Shown here one piece after another: positions 49,415 through 61,300 of a DNA stretch of 64,000 bases. Within the stretch, counting starts at the first letter, position 1; every line of letters starts with the position of its first letter. The translations under genes were made by a program, and so were the position numbers. The notes beneath the pieces are model-generated. The model ran no database searches. It saw only the letters and a list, made by a program, of their open reading frames with translations, and was not told the origin of the DNA. This DNA comes from Brachypodium distachyon (Eukaryota; Streptophyta; Magnoliopsida; Poales; Poaceae), in NCBI RefSeq assembly GCF_000005505.3, contig NC_016132.3:37772914-37836913 (forward strand), in the 5' to 3' direction.

Positions 49415-51137
49415 TCATTTACCCTTGTTAGGATAATACGATAGGACTGCACACACGGTCTGCACCATTTCTGCCATGAGGAGGAAAGGGGCGGAGGCGA
49501 CCGCGATGTCCCATGAGTACTTGGCCAACCACTCGTAAAACAATACGCGCGCCGGATTGCTGACATGATGAGTTTCCAGGTCGTCCCACACGCGGTTCCC
49601 GTACTTGGTCACGTCCCTGGTGAGGCCGTTGAAGATCCTGATCACGCCGTCGTCGTTGTCAGCGAGGTGGTTCTCGAGGATCCCCTTCCTCGCCAGCAGG
49701 CGCACGTCGTCGGCAGAGTCGATGAGGTCCTTGACCAACATTGCGTACGCCGTCACGTCGTTGCCGGTGGTGCCGGCGTGCATCGCTTCCAACCCCATCA
49801 TGTTGTGGAACCTGTAGGCGGTGTCGTCGTCCAGCACCACCCTGGGCATCTCCAGCGTGCCGCCCTTGCTGCCACCCAAGAAGCGGATGTCATCGAGGAA
49901 GCCCGTCTTGCCGCCCACGAACCGGATGCCGCGTTCCGACAGCTTCAACGCGGAGCGGGGCATGGTGACCCGCTCCTTGGGAGGATTCGTGAACAGGCCC
50001 GTCAAATGGGTGCGCCGAGGATGGATTGTGTTCTTGTCCGCCTCCGCCGTAATTGGGCCTCTTTGCGTCCGAGGAGCCGCGGCCACAGGCGACGGGGACT
50101 CCACCACGCCTGAAGCAGCAGCAACAAGAGGCGTTTGGTGGAAAGCCTTGAGCTGGCTCTTTCTGTAGATATCCAGCGGGTGGTATCCCAGGCCGCCGCC
50201 GGTGACGTGCGGGGCTTCTTTCCCCAGCAGGAACTTGAGCACCATGGAATTGATCCAAGTCGGGTGCTGCATATATATATATGCTCATCCATGGATGGCA
50301 GCAAAATATGTACAAGCTAGGTTAAGCTCATCCATGGATTGTAGCAAAATATGTGCAAGGTTAAATTATCGATCGGTTTTTGCCATTTTTAAGTCGATCT
50401 AGAAATAAACACTCTCGTTGAGAAATAGATAATCCCGTTTTTCTCACCCACTTTTCACTATTTTCGTGTTTGCCTAACCAACTTTTCGTTACTTTTGTAT
50501 TTTTCGACAGCAGTAGATTACAAGTAACTTAACGTACCGGAGATGTCTCCCCCTCCACGGCGACGATCCTCTGGAGCAACGTCAGAGGCAGCTGGTTCTC
50601 GACCATGAGCATGTCGCGTTCGACGAACGGCTTGATGTGCTGGATGCTGTGCCAGCTGAAGACGGGGTCGCCGTGCTCGTACTTCACGTTAAGGATGGAA
50701 GAACGCCTCGGGTTGGCATCGGCCGCCCTCATCACCTCCAGCAGGAAGCAGCCGTCCGCGATCATCATCCCCAAGAACTTCCCCCTGTTGTTCTCGCCGC
50801 GCCACTCGCCGCCGAGGTCCATGTACGCGTCCTCCAGCTCCTCGCGCAGCTCCTCCACGGCCGCGACGAGCGCGTCCAGCGTCTTGCCCGCGCGTCCCAG
50901 GAGGTAGCCGACGGCCCTCAGCTTGTGCTCCTCCATGGGCTTCAGCTCTTCGTCGTCATGGTGGAACGGGCCCAGAGCCACCGTCTGCGGCTTGAACACG
51001 GTGCTATCGCGGCGGCCGTCCACCATCATCGGCTTGAAGCGCGGCGGCACCAGGAAGATGGAGTGCTTCGCCCATTTCGACGCCTTCGATGACCTCTGAG
51101 CGTCCGAGATCTTCTTCTCCATGTCTACCACCCACAT
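49415..51137 (-). CDS. DUF247 (PF03140) family protein, intact copy 1
   Basis: Two exons, 51137-50538 and 50266-49415, joined in phase 0 (donor GTACGT, acceptor GCAG), encode 483 residues, a normal length for this plant-specific family (UPF0481). Family landmarks in order: IFLVPPRFKP (about residue 27), VALGPFHHDDEELKPMEEHK (about 55-75), MMIADGCFLLEV (about 125-140), RDMLMVENQLPL (about 180), then SINSMVLKFLLG-like text after the intron and LPRSAW/RSALKLSERGIRF. A hydrophobic C-terminal segment, IAVASAPFLLMAEMVQTVCAVL, is the usual single membrane anchor. The start MWVVDMEKK is chosen because copy 2 begins with the same words and a TATA box lies about 75 bases upstream. Biochemical role unknown; some grass DUF247 proteins are the self-incompatibility S/Z determinants, but those are, as far as I recall, intronless, so this is a paralogue. 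Confidence 0.88.
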
Positions 51138-51210
51138 CCTGCAACTTCTCTTGCGCTTTGTGGTTCTAAATTCTAGTAGATGCAGATTGCTGGTACAACA
51201 TGCTAATTGA

Positions 51211-51220
51211 GTCTTTATAG
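51211..51220 (-). promoter_or_regulatory. TATA box of DUF247 copy 1
   Basis: CTATAAAGAC on the minus strand, 74 bases or more before the chosen ATG. The homologous CCTATAAATA stands at 55880-55871 before copy 2, and the context CTCCTATAAA is conserved between the two copies. Confidence 0.6.
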
Positions 51221-52465
51221 GAGAAGATAGCAGCTTCCCATCATCTGCATATATACCTTTCTTGCTCTCTCTCTCTATATCGATCATCACGTGATTATTT
51301 CATGTGGTACGTGCCTTAACCTTAGGCCGGCCTAGGCTAAAAGAGTAAAAGCAACATAATTAAAGTCTAAAGTACCGAGTTACTTGCCTTGTTTCCTAGG
51401 TTAGCGAGATCCAAAGATGCAAATGGATTAATTAGTGGATAATGCTAGTACTTAATTACTGTATGGCGTTGTGTCAGGCTGTCAGTTAGTGTGCTTTTGC
51501 ACACAGCAACGCCCGGTTCTCTCTAGCTAGCACGCATTCCACTGGCTTTACCAAAAGAAATTAGTTAATAACCTAAAACTTCCTTTATCCTTAACTTCCA
51601 AGGATGGCTGGCGGAGCCAGAAATTGCTCACGCTAGCCCCACGCCAAAATAGTTTGGACCAAAATATTTCCAATAATTGATGATAATTTGGACACGAATA
51701 TTCAATTGTTAAAGTACTATATAACGCAATACATAACAAAAGACAAAATATACTACCAAATCAAAGGATTGATTGATCCGAGACTCCCATGATTACAACT
51801 CCAATACTCGAAGAAGCTAAAACATACCTCTAGGACGACTCCAACATGACCGCGAAAAACAGAGCTTGTAGAAGACTCGTCGTGACCACGGAAAGCAAAA
51901 GCTTCTATAAGCAAAATTTAGCAACAACCAATATAATAAAGAGACGAGCTTTGTATTCTTCTTCTAATTAACTTCTTGGTAACACACGTGGCAGATTTTC
52001 CCTTTGGTTTTTGAAAGCCTGATAATGTTGCCTAGCTTTGTTATATGTACTCTCATGTTTACCATCATGCTGATCATGAACTTTAGGTCCATCCTTCCAA
52101 GTTTTAAATGCCATATTTTTCAGCTCTTGGAGGCTTGAACAGAAAGCAGTAAAAACAAAATGCTGCATTCATATCAATGCTATATTTCCAACCAATCCTT
52201 ATGATCCCTGACTCCCTGTAGCAATTATCAATCATGAAAGCTTCTAAACCCACTTCCTACCCTTTATATGCTCAATTAATTGGTTGGCAAGGACCGATAC
52301 TAATGTATTCCCTTCTAGCAGTATATATATCTAATGTCTGGATCCAAATCCTGAACATGTATTCTCTTACCAAGATCAGGTTCAACATCGTCTGGGCTGA
52401 GTTGAGCTACAACACGAGGATATTATCGCTTTCTCTTACACATGTTGTTCTCCCGTAAAATTAAT

Positions 52466-53489
52466 TTGAAGCGACAAATTATGGAAGGGTAACAACAAAC
52501 AACAGTAGCAAGTTTGAGAGGGAGAGAGAGGGGGCAGGGGGCTACGGATAGGGGATTTCAGGATTTGGGGTGGACAGCGGAGTGCTGGAGCCTAAAGCAC
52601 GGGAGATTGGAGAAATTGGTGAGACATGGAGTCAGGCAAGACAGTCGCCGGTCGGCGAATCTGACGACTGACCTAGCGGCCGGGGGTGCGGGCCAGTGGG
52701 TGCTGGGGGCCCGGCCAGGGGGAGGAACCACCGTATAACTAACACCAGTTTCCCCATCAAATTTCCATTAAAGAAACTGGCAAAAGTGACAAGTTCAGTA
52801 TATTGTAACATGCATATGTAAGTTTTTCTTAAGATTCGCATAGACTTTTTTTTTACATAAAGTGAACACATGGGTTACTTCATCCACATCCAAATATATA
52901 TACACGTCGTACTTCCTACTTTAAACGAACTACATTAACTTTTGTCTTTCTTTAAATTAATAAAGCCTCGAAGAGACGAGATAAGCACTCGTGTTACCAG
53001 TTTACAAGACTTAGAACAAAGAAAAAGCAAATAAAAAAAAAAGTCAAGCGACCAGTATAGTTTACAAGACCAGTAAAGAGTAAATTACCACTGAACAACC
53101 ACATCATTAGTGGCTAGGGTTTGAAGTTGGTATCACTTTTCGTAATCGTGACTAAAAACAACCACTTTTGTGGTAATGAGTAACTAATCGCATTGAATAC
53201 TCGGTTCAGGCCTTTTGACACCGAAACTGGCAAGGCTGGCCCACTTGTCGGGGCAAGCGTGGCGCCAACGTGGCAGAAGGCCGATCCTTCCCTCTAACAA
53301 AAACATAAGCCAAGGGACAAACCAAAAAGAACCGTATTTTTTTCTCCATATTTCTTCTTCCTCGTAGGTTCTTCCCCGACAAACCAAAAAGAGCTAGCAT
53401 GGTAGAAGATGGCGCGCACAGGCCGGGGCAGGGCGGGAGGCGGCAGTTAGGCGGGCAACCGCCCATGATAAGAAAAAACAAGCTCTAAC
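52466..53489. other. gene-free; GC-rich segment shared with 61905-62110
   Basis: 52466-52735 (ACAAATTATGGAAGGGTAAC, GAGAGGGAGAGAGAGG, CAGTCGCCGGTCGGCGA) is repeated at 61905-62110. Both copies have arginine/proline-rich shadow frames but no recognisable protein. 52736-53489 shows only AT-rich DNA and no gene. Confidence 0.5.
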
Positions 53490-53546
53490 ATGTGGACCCA
53501 TGATAAGAGCGCAAACGAAACCAAATCCGCAGAAGAGGAAGAAAAA
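53490..53546 (+). repeat. promoter-like duplicate B
   Basis: GTGGACCCATGATAAGAGCG then CAAACGAAACCAAATCCGCA: the same block as 48036-48092 and 62444-62490. Here it is cut short and followed after about 120 bases by the 3' end of DUF247 copy 2. Confidence 0.75.
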
Positions 53547-53667
53547 TCATACTCACTATGTTCCGCCAACACATGATCGAGCGAGATCGTGCAACAAAGA
53601 AAGATACAATTTGACGAGACAACGATTTAGCTAGTACATCCAACAGAAACACAAACACCCTTCTCGA

Positions 53668-55770
53668 TCACTGCCTCTTGACCTTATCCTTGTTAGGATC
53701 ATACCCTAGGACTGCATACACGGCCTGCACGATGGTTGCCACAAGGAGCACGACGGCGGTGATGAGTGCAAGGAGCGTCCATGGGCTGCGTAAGTAGTCC
53801 TTTTTGAAGTAAGCAATGGACTTGTACCCGAAGACGCGCACGCGGTTGCTGCCGTAATGAGTTTCCACGTCGTCCCGTACGCCGCACAACAAGCTTTTCC
53901 CGTGCTTGGTCACGTCCCTGGTGAGGCCGTTGAAGATCCTGACCACGCCGTCGTCATTGTCAGCGAGGTCGTGCTTGAGGATCTTCTTCCTTACCAGCAG
54001 GCGCACGTCGTCAGCAGAGTCGATGAGGTCCTTGACGAACAGCGCGTACGCCGTCACATGGTTCTCGGTGCCGGCGTGCATCGCCTCGAACACCATCATG
54101 TTGTGGAACCTGTAGGGGGCTTCATCGTCCAGCACCACCCTGGGCATCTCCAGCGTGCCATTGTGGAAATGGATGTCATCAAGGCATCTCGTCTTGCTGC
54201 GCACGAACCGGATGCCGGCTTCCGATAGCTTCCACGCGGAGCGGGGAACAGCGGTCCTCTTCTGGTGAGGTTTAATGAACAGGGACCTCAGATGGGCGCT
54301 CCGAGGACGGATTGTGTTTGTCTCTTCCTCCGCCATTGGGCTTCTCTCCGTGCGAGGAGCCGCAGCTACACACAAGCCTGAAGCAGCAACAAGAGGCATT
54401 TGCAAGAAAGCCTTGAGCCGGCTCTTTCTGTAGATGTCAAGCGGGTGGTATCCCAGGCTGCCGGTGAAGGGCGGGGCTTCTTTCCCCAACAGGAAGTCGA
54501 GCACCATGGAATTGATCGAAGTCGGCTCCTGCAAATGCTCATCCAAGGACGGTAGCAAAATATGTATGAGGTTAATTTAAATGTTTTGCTATTTCCAAGT
54601 TGATTGATAAATAGACACTCCTTTAATTCAAAACATTTTTAACAACTGTGTGTAGGGTCGATCGACTTGAAGTAAACTTAACATACCGGAGATGTAATGC
54701 CTTCCACGGCGACGATCTTCTGGATCAACCTTAGAGGCAGCTGGTTCTCGACCATGAGCATGTCGCGCTGGATGAATGCCTTGATGTGCTCGATGCCATG
54801 CCAGCTGAAGACGGGATCATCGTGCTCGTACTTCGCAAGAAGAGGAGAATTCTTTGAGGTGGCACTGGCCGCCCTCATCACCTCCCGCAGGAAGCAGCCG
54901 TCCGTGATCATCATCTTCAGGAACTTCCCCCTGTTGTTCTCGCCACACCACTCGCAGCCAAGGTCCATGTACGCGGTCTCCAGCTCCTCACCCAGCGACT
55001 CCACGGCCGCAAAAAGCGCGCCCAGCGTCTTTTCTACACGTGAAGGTGGCTATTGGGTCGGGTTTTGACGGGCGAACCATTATAATACTCATATCTATAC
55101 CCATGACCGTACCATTACCTACCCACGACATTACAATATGTATATATCATACCCATATCTGTACCCATCGTGTATGCATGTCCATCGTATTTAACCTAGT
55201 TGAAATATATAAGAACATAGTACATGCGAAAGAATATATAATACACACATATAGTTACGGCTTGACATACTGAAGTGGTTCATAATTCACATTATAAAAT
55301 AATAATGCATTTTCATAATTTAGTTTGTCATATATATAAACATCATTACAATGTTAACCCGGTGACGCATAGGGCAACGCAAGGGTATATATATGAACAT
55401 GTATCCATACCCAACACATGACTAATTTGACTAATTCGAAAACGACGTTGTTCCATACTCTACTGCCATTCTGGTCGGGTAAGCATTGACGGCCTTACCC
55501 GTGGACGAGATTGCCACCTTTACCTGCGCGTTCCAGAAGGTAGCGGACGGCCCTCAGCTTGTGCTCCTCCATGGGCTTCAGGTCCTCATCGTCGTGGTGG
55601 AATGGGCCCAGAGCCACCGTCTGCGGCTTGTACAAAGTGCTTTCGCGGCGGCCATTCACCATCGGCTTGAAGCGCGGCGGCACCAGGAAGATGCAGTGCT
55701 TCGCCCATTTCGACGCCTTCGCCAACGTCTCAGCGTCCGAGAGCTCCTTCTCCATCTCCACCACCCACAT
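53668..55770 (-). pseudogene. DUF247 gene copy 2, exon 1 split by a transposon
   Basis: Same structure as copy 1: exon 1 from 55770 (MWVVEMEKELSDAE) to 54687, exon 2 from 54528 (EPTSINSMVLDFLLGKEAP) to the stop at 53668, donor GTATGT and acceptor GCAG in phase 0. Exon 1 is interrupted after RYLLERAG by about 0.48 kb (55042-55523); the coding sequence resumes with KTLGALFAAVESLGEEL. Otherwise both exons are open: MITDGCFLREV, RDMLMVENQLPL, RVVLDDEAPYRFHNMM and the C-terminal membrane segment LLALITAVVLLVATIVQAVYAVL are all present. The insertion brings a frame change and stop codons, so no full protein is expected unless it is spliced out or excised. The TATA context is kept. Recent loss of function is likely. 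Confidence 0.87.
55042..55523. mobile_element. hAT-like insertion in DUF247 copy 2
   Basis: Absent from copy 1 at the same codon. Ends: GAAGGTGGC on the left, complement of GTAAAGGTGGC on the right. The flanking eight bases CTACACGT (55034-55041) and CTGCGCGT (55524-55531) agree at six of eight positions, consistent with an hAT 8-bp target duplication. The interior is AT-rich with ATACCCATATCTGTACCCAT-type words and no transposase. Exact ends could be off by one or two bases. Confidence 0.7.
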
Positions 55771-55870
55771 CCTGTAACCCACGATATACACCTATAGCTA
55801 CTATAGCTACGCGCTTCGTGGTACTAAATTCTGGTAGATGCATATATATTGCCAGCACAACATGCACGAG

Positions 55871-55880
55871 TATTTATAGG
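55871..55880 (-). promoter_or_regulatory. TATA box of DUF247 copy 2
   Basis: CCTATAAATA on the minus strand, about 100 bases before the ATG; conserved context with copy 1. Confidence 0.55.
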
Positions 55881-57257
55881 AGAACCTAACAGCTTCCCAT
55901 CCGCATACCTTTCTTGCGCTCGCTACATCGATCACATGATTATTTCATGTGATACCTTAACTCTATGCCGGTCTAGGTTAAAGCAACATGATTAAGGTTT
56001 AAAGTACCGAGTAGTTGCCTTGATCCCTAGGCTAGCGAGATCCAAAGATGCAAATGGATAAAATTTAGTGGATAATATTAATTGCCTTGCATGTATGCAT
56101 GGTTGTGTCAGCTAGTGTGCTTTTGCAGACAACAGTGGCCGGTTCCCTAGCTAGCACGCATTCAGCTGGCTTTACCAAAAGAAATCAGTTAATAACCTAA
56201 AGATTCCATGATCCTTAACTTCCAGGGATTGCCGGTGGAGCCAGGAATTGCTCACGGCCCAGGCCAAAATAGTTTGGACCCAAAAAAATTCCAAGACAAT
56301 TGATAATAATTTGGACACAAATATTCAATGGTCCAAGTACTAAGGTAATACGTAACAAAAGACAACTTATGCAATAATAGATTGTACACAAGATTAGTAC
56401 CAAAGGGTTGATTGATCCTAGACTCCCATAATTACATCTCCAGACTAGAAGAAACTAAACTTTCAAAGAAATTAGAAATTTAAAAAACATACCTCTAGGA
56501 TGAGTCTAACATGACCACGAAAACAGGAGCTTGTAGAAGACTCATCATGATCACGAAAAGAGCTTGTAGAAGCAAAAAAATTTACAACACCAATATAATA
56601 AACAGATGAATTTATATTCTTTCTTTTTTTGCTTCTTAGTATCCCTATCAAACACATGTGGCAGATTTTGCCCCTGATTTCTGAAAGCCTCATAACTAGG
56701 TTTGTTATGAGCACCATCATGTTTACCACCATGCTGATGAAGAACTTTAGGTCCATCCTTCCAAGTTTAAACTCATTCTTAGTGAATACTTCAATACCAT
56801 ATTTTATTCGGCTCTTGGTTTCTTAAAGAAAAAGCAGTAAAAACAAAAGCCTGCATTCTTACAATGCTATATTTCCAACTAACCCTTATGGTCATTGACT
56901 CCTTATAACAATTATCATGAAAGCTTCTAAATCCTCTTCCTACCTTGGTACGCTCATATGTATGATCAATTGGTTGGAAGGATCCATACTAATGTATTCC
57001 CTTCTAGCAGCATCTAATGTCTGGATCCAAATCCGCAATAGGTATTCTCTTACCGGGGTCATGTTCAACAACGCTCTGGCTGAGTTGAGCTGACACACGA
57101 GGGAATTATCTTTTTTTTTCAAGAATGCACACGAGGGAATTATCGCTTGCTCTAGTTGAAGTACCAGAGTCTACTTCAGCCTCTGCCTCAGATATGATGC
57201 TTTGTGTTGGGGAAAACGAGTCATCTTTCTCCTACTCATCTTGTCTTGTAAAATTAA

Positions 57258-58370
57258 GGGCCTGTTTGGATCACGGAAACCTAAAGGGGAAATTGGTCAG
57301 GGGACACTGTTATTTTGTGGTCTTTGCCCAAACACACCGTCCGATTGTGGATTTGCTGGGTACCATTACAATTATGTGGCCATTAGCTGAAACACACTGC
57401 CGGTCAAAAAACGGAAAGTTGACCTTTTTTATGTTTTAGTACTACGCTTTGATTTGTCAGCAACTGGATCGGGACCCTCAATGATTATGATCTAACTTTC
57501 TTTGAGACAAACTGAGACACTAGAAACAGTTGTCAACAAAAAATCCTTCAATAATATTCAAAATATATACTTCTCATTGTATCTAGCTTTCGAAGGGAAA
57601 AGACAGAGATACCTACCAACATAAAGTAAAAGCAAACAAGAATCACAGGACTGTTCATGCGTAATTCGATGCACATGGAGTACGGAATTAAGCAAAAGCA
57701 GAGCAATTAAAAATTCGTTGATTATACTTTCAAAAAAAATCAATGAGTATGATCCATGAGTAGTACGTAGTCACACAACACAGCACAAGCCTAAACCGTT
57801 CGACAATGTCTTCGCAACACCGAATAGCAGAACTATAGTGAAACAACACGGGAGAGAGAGCTAATTATTAGAGAACGGGTAAGATGATAATTCAACACGC
57901 AGAAAAAGTCAAGTTTCCGTTTTTGGACCCAGCGGTGTGTTTCAGCAAATGGCCACAGAATTGTAATGGTACCCAGCAAATCCATAATTGAGCGATGTGT
58001 TTGGACAAAGGCCACAAAATAACGGTGTCCACTGGCCAATTTCCCCAAACCTAAGACATCCTGAATCCTATAGGAATAAAAAACACACGATTCAATAGAA
58101 GATGTTGTTCGGTTGCACCACGTGAAAAATGTAGGAATTTTGCATAGAGCAGTAGATGTCATAGTTGTCATATACACATAAGAAAGTTTCCAAGAGGTAT
58201 AACCCCTTGCTAGAATTCCTATATGATTGGGCGTAGGAAAGCAATCCATAGGAATTTTAGAACATCAATTCCTTTGAACCAAAGAGGCATTTATGTAGGA
58301 AAAATTCCTATGGACTAAAATCCTACGAGAGTCCTTTGAAATTCCTTCAATCCAAACTCCAAAGAGACCC
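57258..58370. mobile_element. Harbinger-like composite with a long inverted repeat
   Basis: TAA lies on both sides (57255-57257 and 58371-58373). The left end is GGGCCTGTTTGGATC, the right end the complement of GGGTCTCTTTGGAG, the pattern of PIF/Harbinger MITEs. Unit 1 lacks it at the equivalent point. Inside, about 57283-57430 and 57895-58055 are inverted copies of each other (shared GGGGAAATTGG, CGTTATTTTGTGG-like, GGTACCATTACAATT, CGGTGTGTTTCAG). The part from about 58060 on has the TCCTATAGGAAT words of a separate grass MITE, so more than one insertion may be involved. No transposase. Confidence 0.5.
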
Positions 58371-58375
58371 TAATT

Positions 58376-61300
58376 CCTAAAGAGAATGATGTTACCAGTG
58401 TCAAGAAGTACAGACCCATTGTCCTCACCAACTGTAGTTTCGAAATCTTTCCAAAGCTTGTACAAATAGGATTAGCCCTTGTGCTAACAGGATTATGAGT
58501 CCTAACCAAACTACCTTCTTAAATAGGAGATATATCTTGGATAGTGTGGTGGCTGCTCATGAGATTATTCATGAGGCTCACACAAGCTCCTCCCCTGGTC
58601 TTATCCTAAAACTTGACTATGAAAAGGCTTATGACAGAGTTGATATCTCCTTTCTTAGATCTGTTCTCAGACAGAGAGGCTTCTCGATCCCCTTTGTGGC
58701 TTCAATGGATGGATTGTCTTCTCCTTAGAGGGTCTTTTGGAGTCAGAATTAATGATTGTGATAGCCCTTTTTTTGCAACTAGCAGAGGCACTACTACAAA
58801 AACAGCTATCAGTAACGGTCAAATAAGTATATCAGTAACGGGCAGGCCGGCCGCCACTAACCTCCTGCCAGTAATGTGGTGTTCATCAGTGACGGGCGGA
58901 CTACCGTTACTGATGTTTACCCCATTAGTGACGGCCACACACGAACGCCCACCACTGATGCATTTTGGGGAAATTTAAAAAAAAAAACGACCGGCCCAAG
59001 GGCCGGCAGGTGCTGGCGGTGCCCCAAACCCATCCTCGGAGACCGGAGGCGGCGCCTTCCACCACGTCGGTGGCGGTCATGACCGGAGGCAAAGCCCGTG
59101 CATGGTCCTCCCGGCCGGGATGGTCACCACGTCGTCCCCCACCAACCCCTTCACCTGCAGAATGTTTTCCCCATCACCGTCAGTCAGATGCAGGTGAGAG
59201 AGAGAGAGAGAGGGAGAGAGAGGGGCAAGAGACGGACCAGGCAGGGCCAACGGGCCTTCATCGTGGCGGTGGCGGCGCCCAGGATCGGCGGGGACGAGCC
59301 GGGGCGCGCGGCGCAATCCGGAGGAGGCGGAGTCGGGGCGGCCGGATCCGAAGGAGGCGGAGGCGGGGCGGCCGTCCATGGTGGCGGCGGCGGCCGGTAA
59401 GCCATGGTGGCGTCGGGGTTGAGGGAGGATGAGAAGAAGGGAGCAGAGGCTGACGGAGGATGAGCTCGGGGGAGATGGAGTTGGAGGGGGGCTTGGGCAC
59501 AGGGGAGATGAAGTTGGAGGAGGGGCCTTCGTGGGAGAGAAGAAGGGAGCAGAGGGAGTTCGTGGGAGAGAAGAATAAGGGAGCAGAGAGAGTTCGTGGG
59601 AGAGAAGAGGGGTGGCGGTGGGGCTGAGGGAGAATGGAGAGAAGAGGTGGGGGTACTTTATACCAACCCCTTAACCCCAAAATATGCTGGGCCGGCCCAC
59701 GTATCCAGGGGCCATCAGTGGCGGGCACAACATTTGTGCCCGCCACTGATCTTTGTATCTGTAAATTTTCCAAGTTTTTACATTGGACCATTATTGACGG
59801 ACGTCCCGTGCGTGTTACTGATGATGGATCATCAGTGACGGTCCTTGCTCACCCGTCATTGATGACCCGTCACATATGTTGTGTTTCGTAGTAGTGAGGG
59901 CCGAGACAGGGAGATCCTCTCTCCCCAATCCTTTTTAACCTTGTGGCAGGTGTGTTTACTAAAATCCTAACCAAAGCTGTTGCCAATAATCTGATTTCTG
60001 GGATGTTCCCTGCTGCTCAGACTGGGGGAGTTGTTAGTCTGCAATATGCAGATGACACCCTTCTCTTCTTAGATAATGACATACACAAAGCCAGAAACCT
60101 AAAGTGGTTTTTATCCCTTTTTGAACAACTGTCAGGCATGAGAATAAACTTCCACAAAAGTGACCTGTACTTCATCAATTTGGAAGAAGATGATGTTAGA
60201 CCTTTTGCTCAAACTCTGGGCTGCAAACTTGAAGGCTGGCCTATGAAATACCTAGGAGTTCCCCTTCATTTTTGCAAACTAAAGAAAGAAGATCTACAAC
60301 CAGTTATTGATAAGATTCTCAAGAGTGTTGCTGGATGGAGAGTAGACTGCTCTCTTATGGAGCTAGAATTACACTGATCAGATCTTGTTTGGCAAGCATT
60401 CCCATATACCTCCTCTGTCAATAAGTTCCCTAAATGGGCTATAAAAGAGATAAACTCCCAAATGACCCATTGCCTTTGGGACAACTATGATGGACATGTT
60501 AAGTACCACCTTGCTAATTGAGAATTAGTCTCCATGATGCAAGATTTTGGTGGTCTAGGTATTCCCAGCCTGAGAGATTTGAACATCTGTCTGCTAGCTA
60601 ATTGGATCAAGAGATTCTCCCTAGACTCCCATAAGCTGTGAAAAAACATCATTGATTTAAAGTATAATACTGCTTCCCCAAACATTTTTGCTTGCTCTGA
60701 CTCCATAGCTTCTCCTTTTTGGAAAGAGGTTCTATGGGCATCCCAAGCAGCAAAAATGGGATACATCTGGAAGGTTGGTAATGGTGTTAGTGTTAAGTTT
60801 GTCTAGCCTGGCAATTCAATTTTGGGAAATCTACTATGTCTGTAATGAACATAATAAAACAATTGCTGATATTTGGGATGGTGTGGAGTTAAAACTCTCC
60901 TTTAGAAGAGGCTTTCACCCACATCTTATGCAACTCCGGTATGATTTAATTGCTGTAGTTTCCTGCATCAATTTCATTGATGAGTCAGACCAGCTTATTT
61001 GGAAGCTGGATAATAAAAGAGTTTACACATCCAAGTCTTTGTATGATGTGATTAATTTTAGAGGGATTTCCCCTGTTTCTATTCATTCTGTGTGGAAGTT
61101 ACATATACCCCCTAGGGTAAAACTTTTCTCTGGCTACTTAATCTGTCGAAACGTCAAGATATCCATGACCACACCTGTTTGTTCTGTGCTGAATTGGAGA
61201 CTACCCAACATTTGTTTTTTGACTGTCTAGTTGCTCGGATACTTTGGTCTCACTTGAGCGAGATGTTTAATGTTACACTGGGCTCCAACCTAGAACACAC

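Larger units (their letters stand above)
49290..52735. repeat. tandem duplication unit 1 (DUF247 plus flank)
   Basis: The unit matches unit 2 (53575-57110, then 61895-62110 beyond later insertions) in the same orientation. Shared landmarks outside the gene: AGCTAGTACATCC in the 3' flank; TAGTGTGCTTTTGCA and GGCTTTACCAAAAGAAAT upstream (51490-51565 and 56110-56185); CCAAAATAGTTTGGACC (51644 and 56264); AATGTATTCCCTTCTAGCA (52302 and 56991); GCTGAGTTGAGCT (52397 and 57079); ACAAATTATGGAAGGGTAAC (52475 and 61911). 51300-52735 and on to 53490 contain no gene of their own, only this duplicated flank and decayed repeats. Confidence 0.85.
53575..57110. repeat. tandem duplication unit 2, first part
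   Basis: Direct repeat of 49290-52430 (landmarks listed under unit 1). Intergenic 55771-57257 contains no gene: it is the duplicated upstream flank of DUF247, with a decayed transposon end (CCGGTGGAGCCAGGAATTGC) that is also present in unit 1 and so predates the duplication. Confidence 0.83.

Noticed and set aside
49565..50113. 182-residue plus-strand frame
   Set aside because: Exact antisense of DUF247 exon 2; its histidine/valine-rich text reflects reverse-complement codons. The same applies to 50637-51092 and 53857-54228.
48519..55770. Grass self-incompatibility S or Z locus
   Set aside because: DUF247 genes are present, but these contain an intron, there is no HPS10-type small secreted protein gene beside them, and the neighbourhood is a decaying array. 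Paralogues are the simpler reading.
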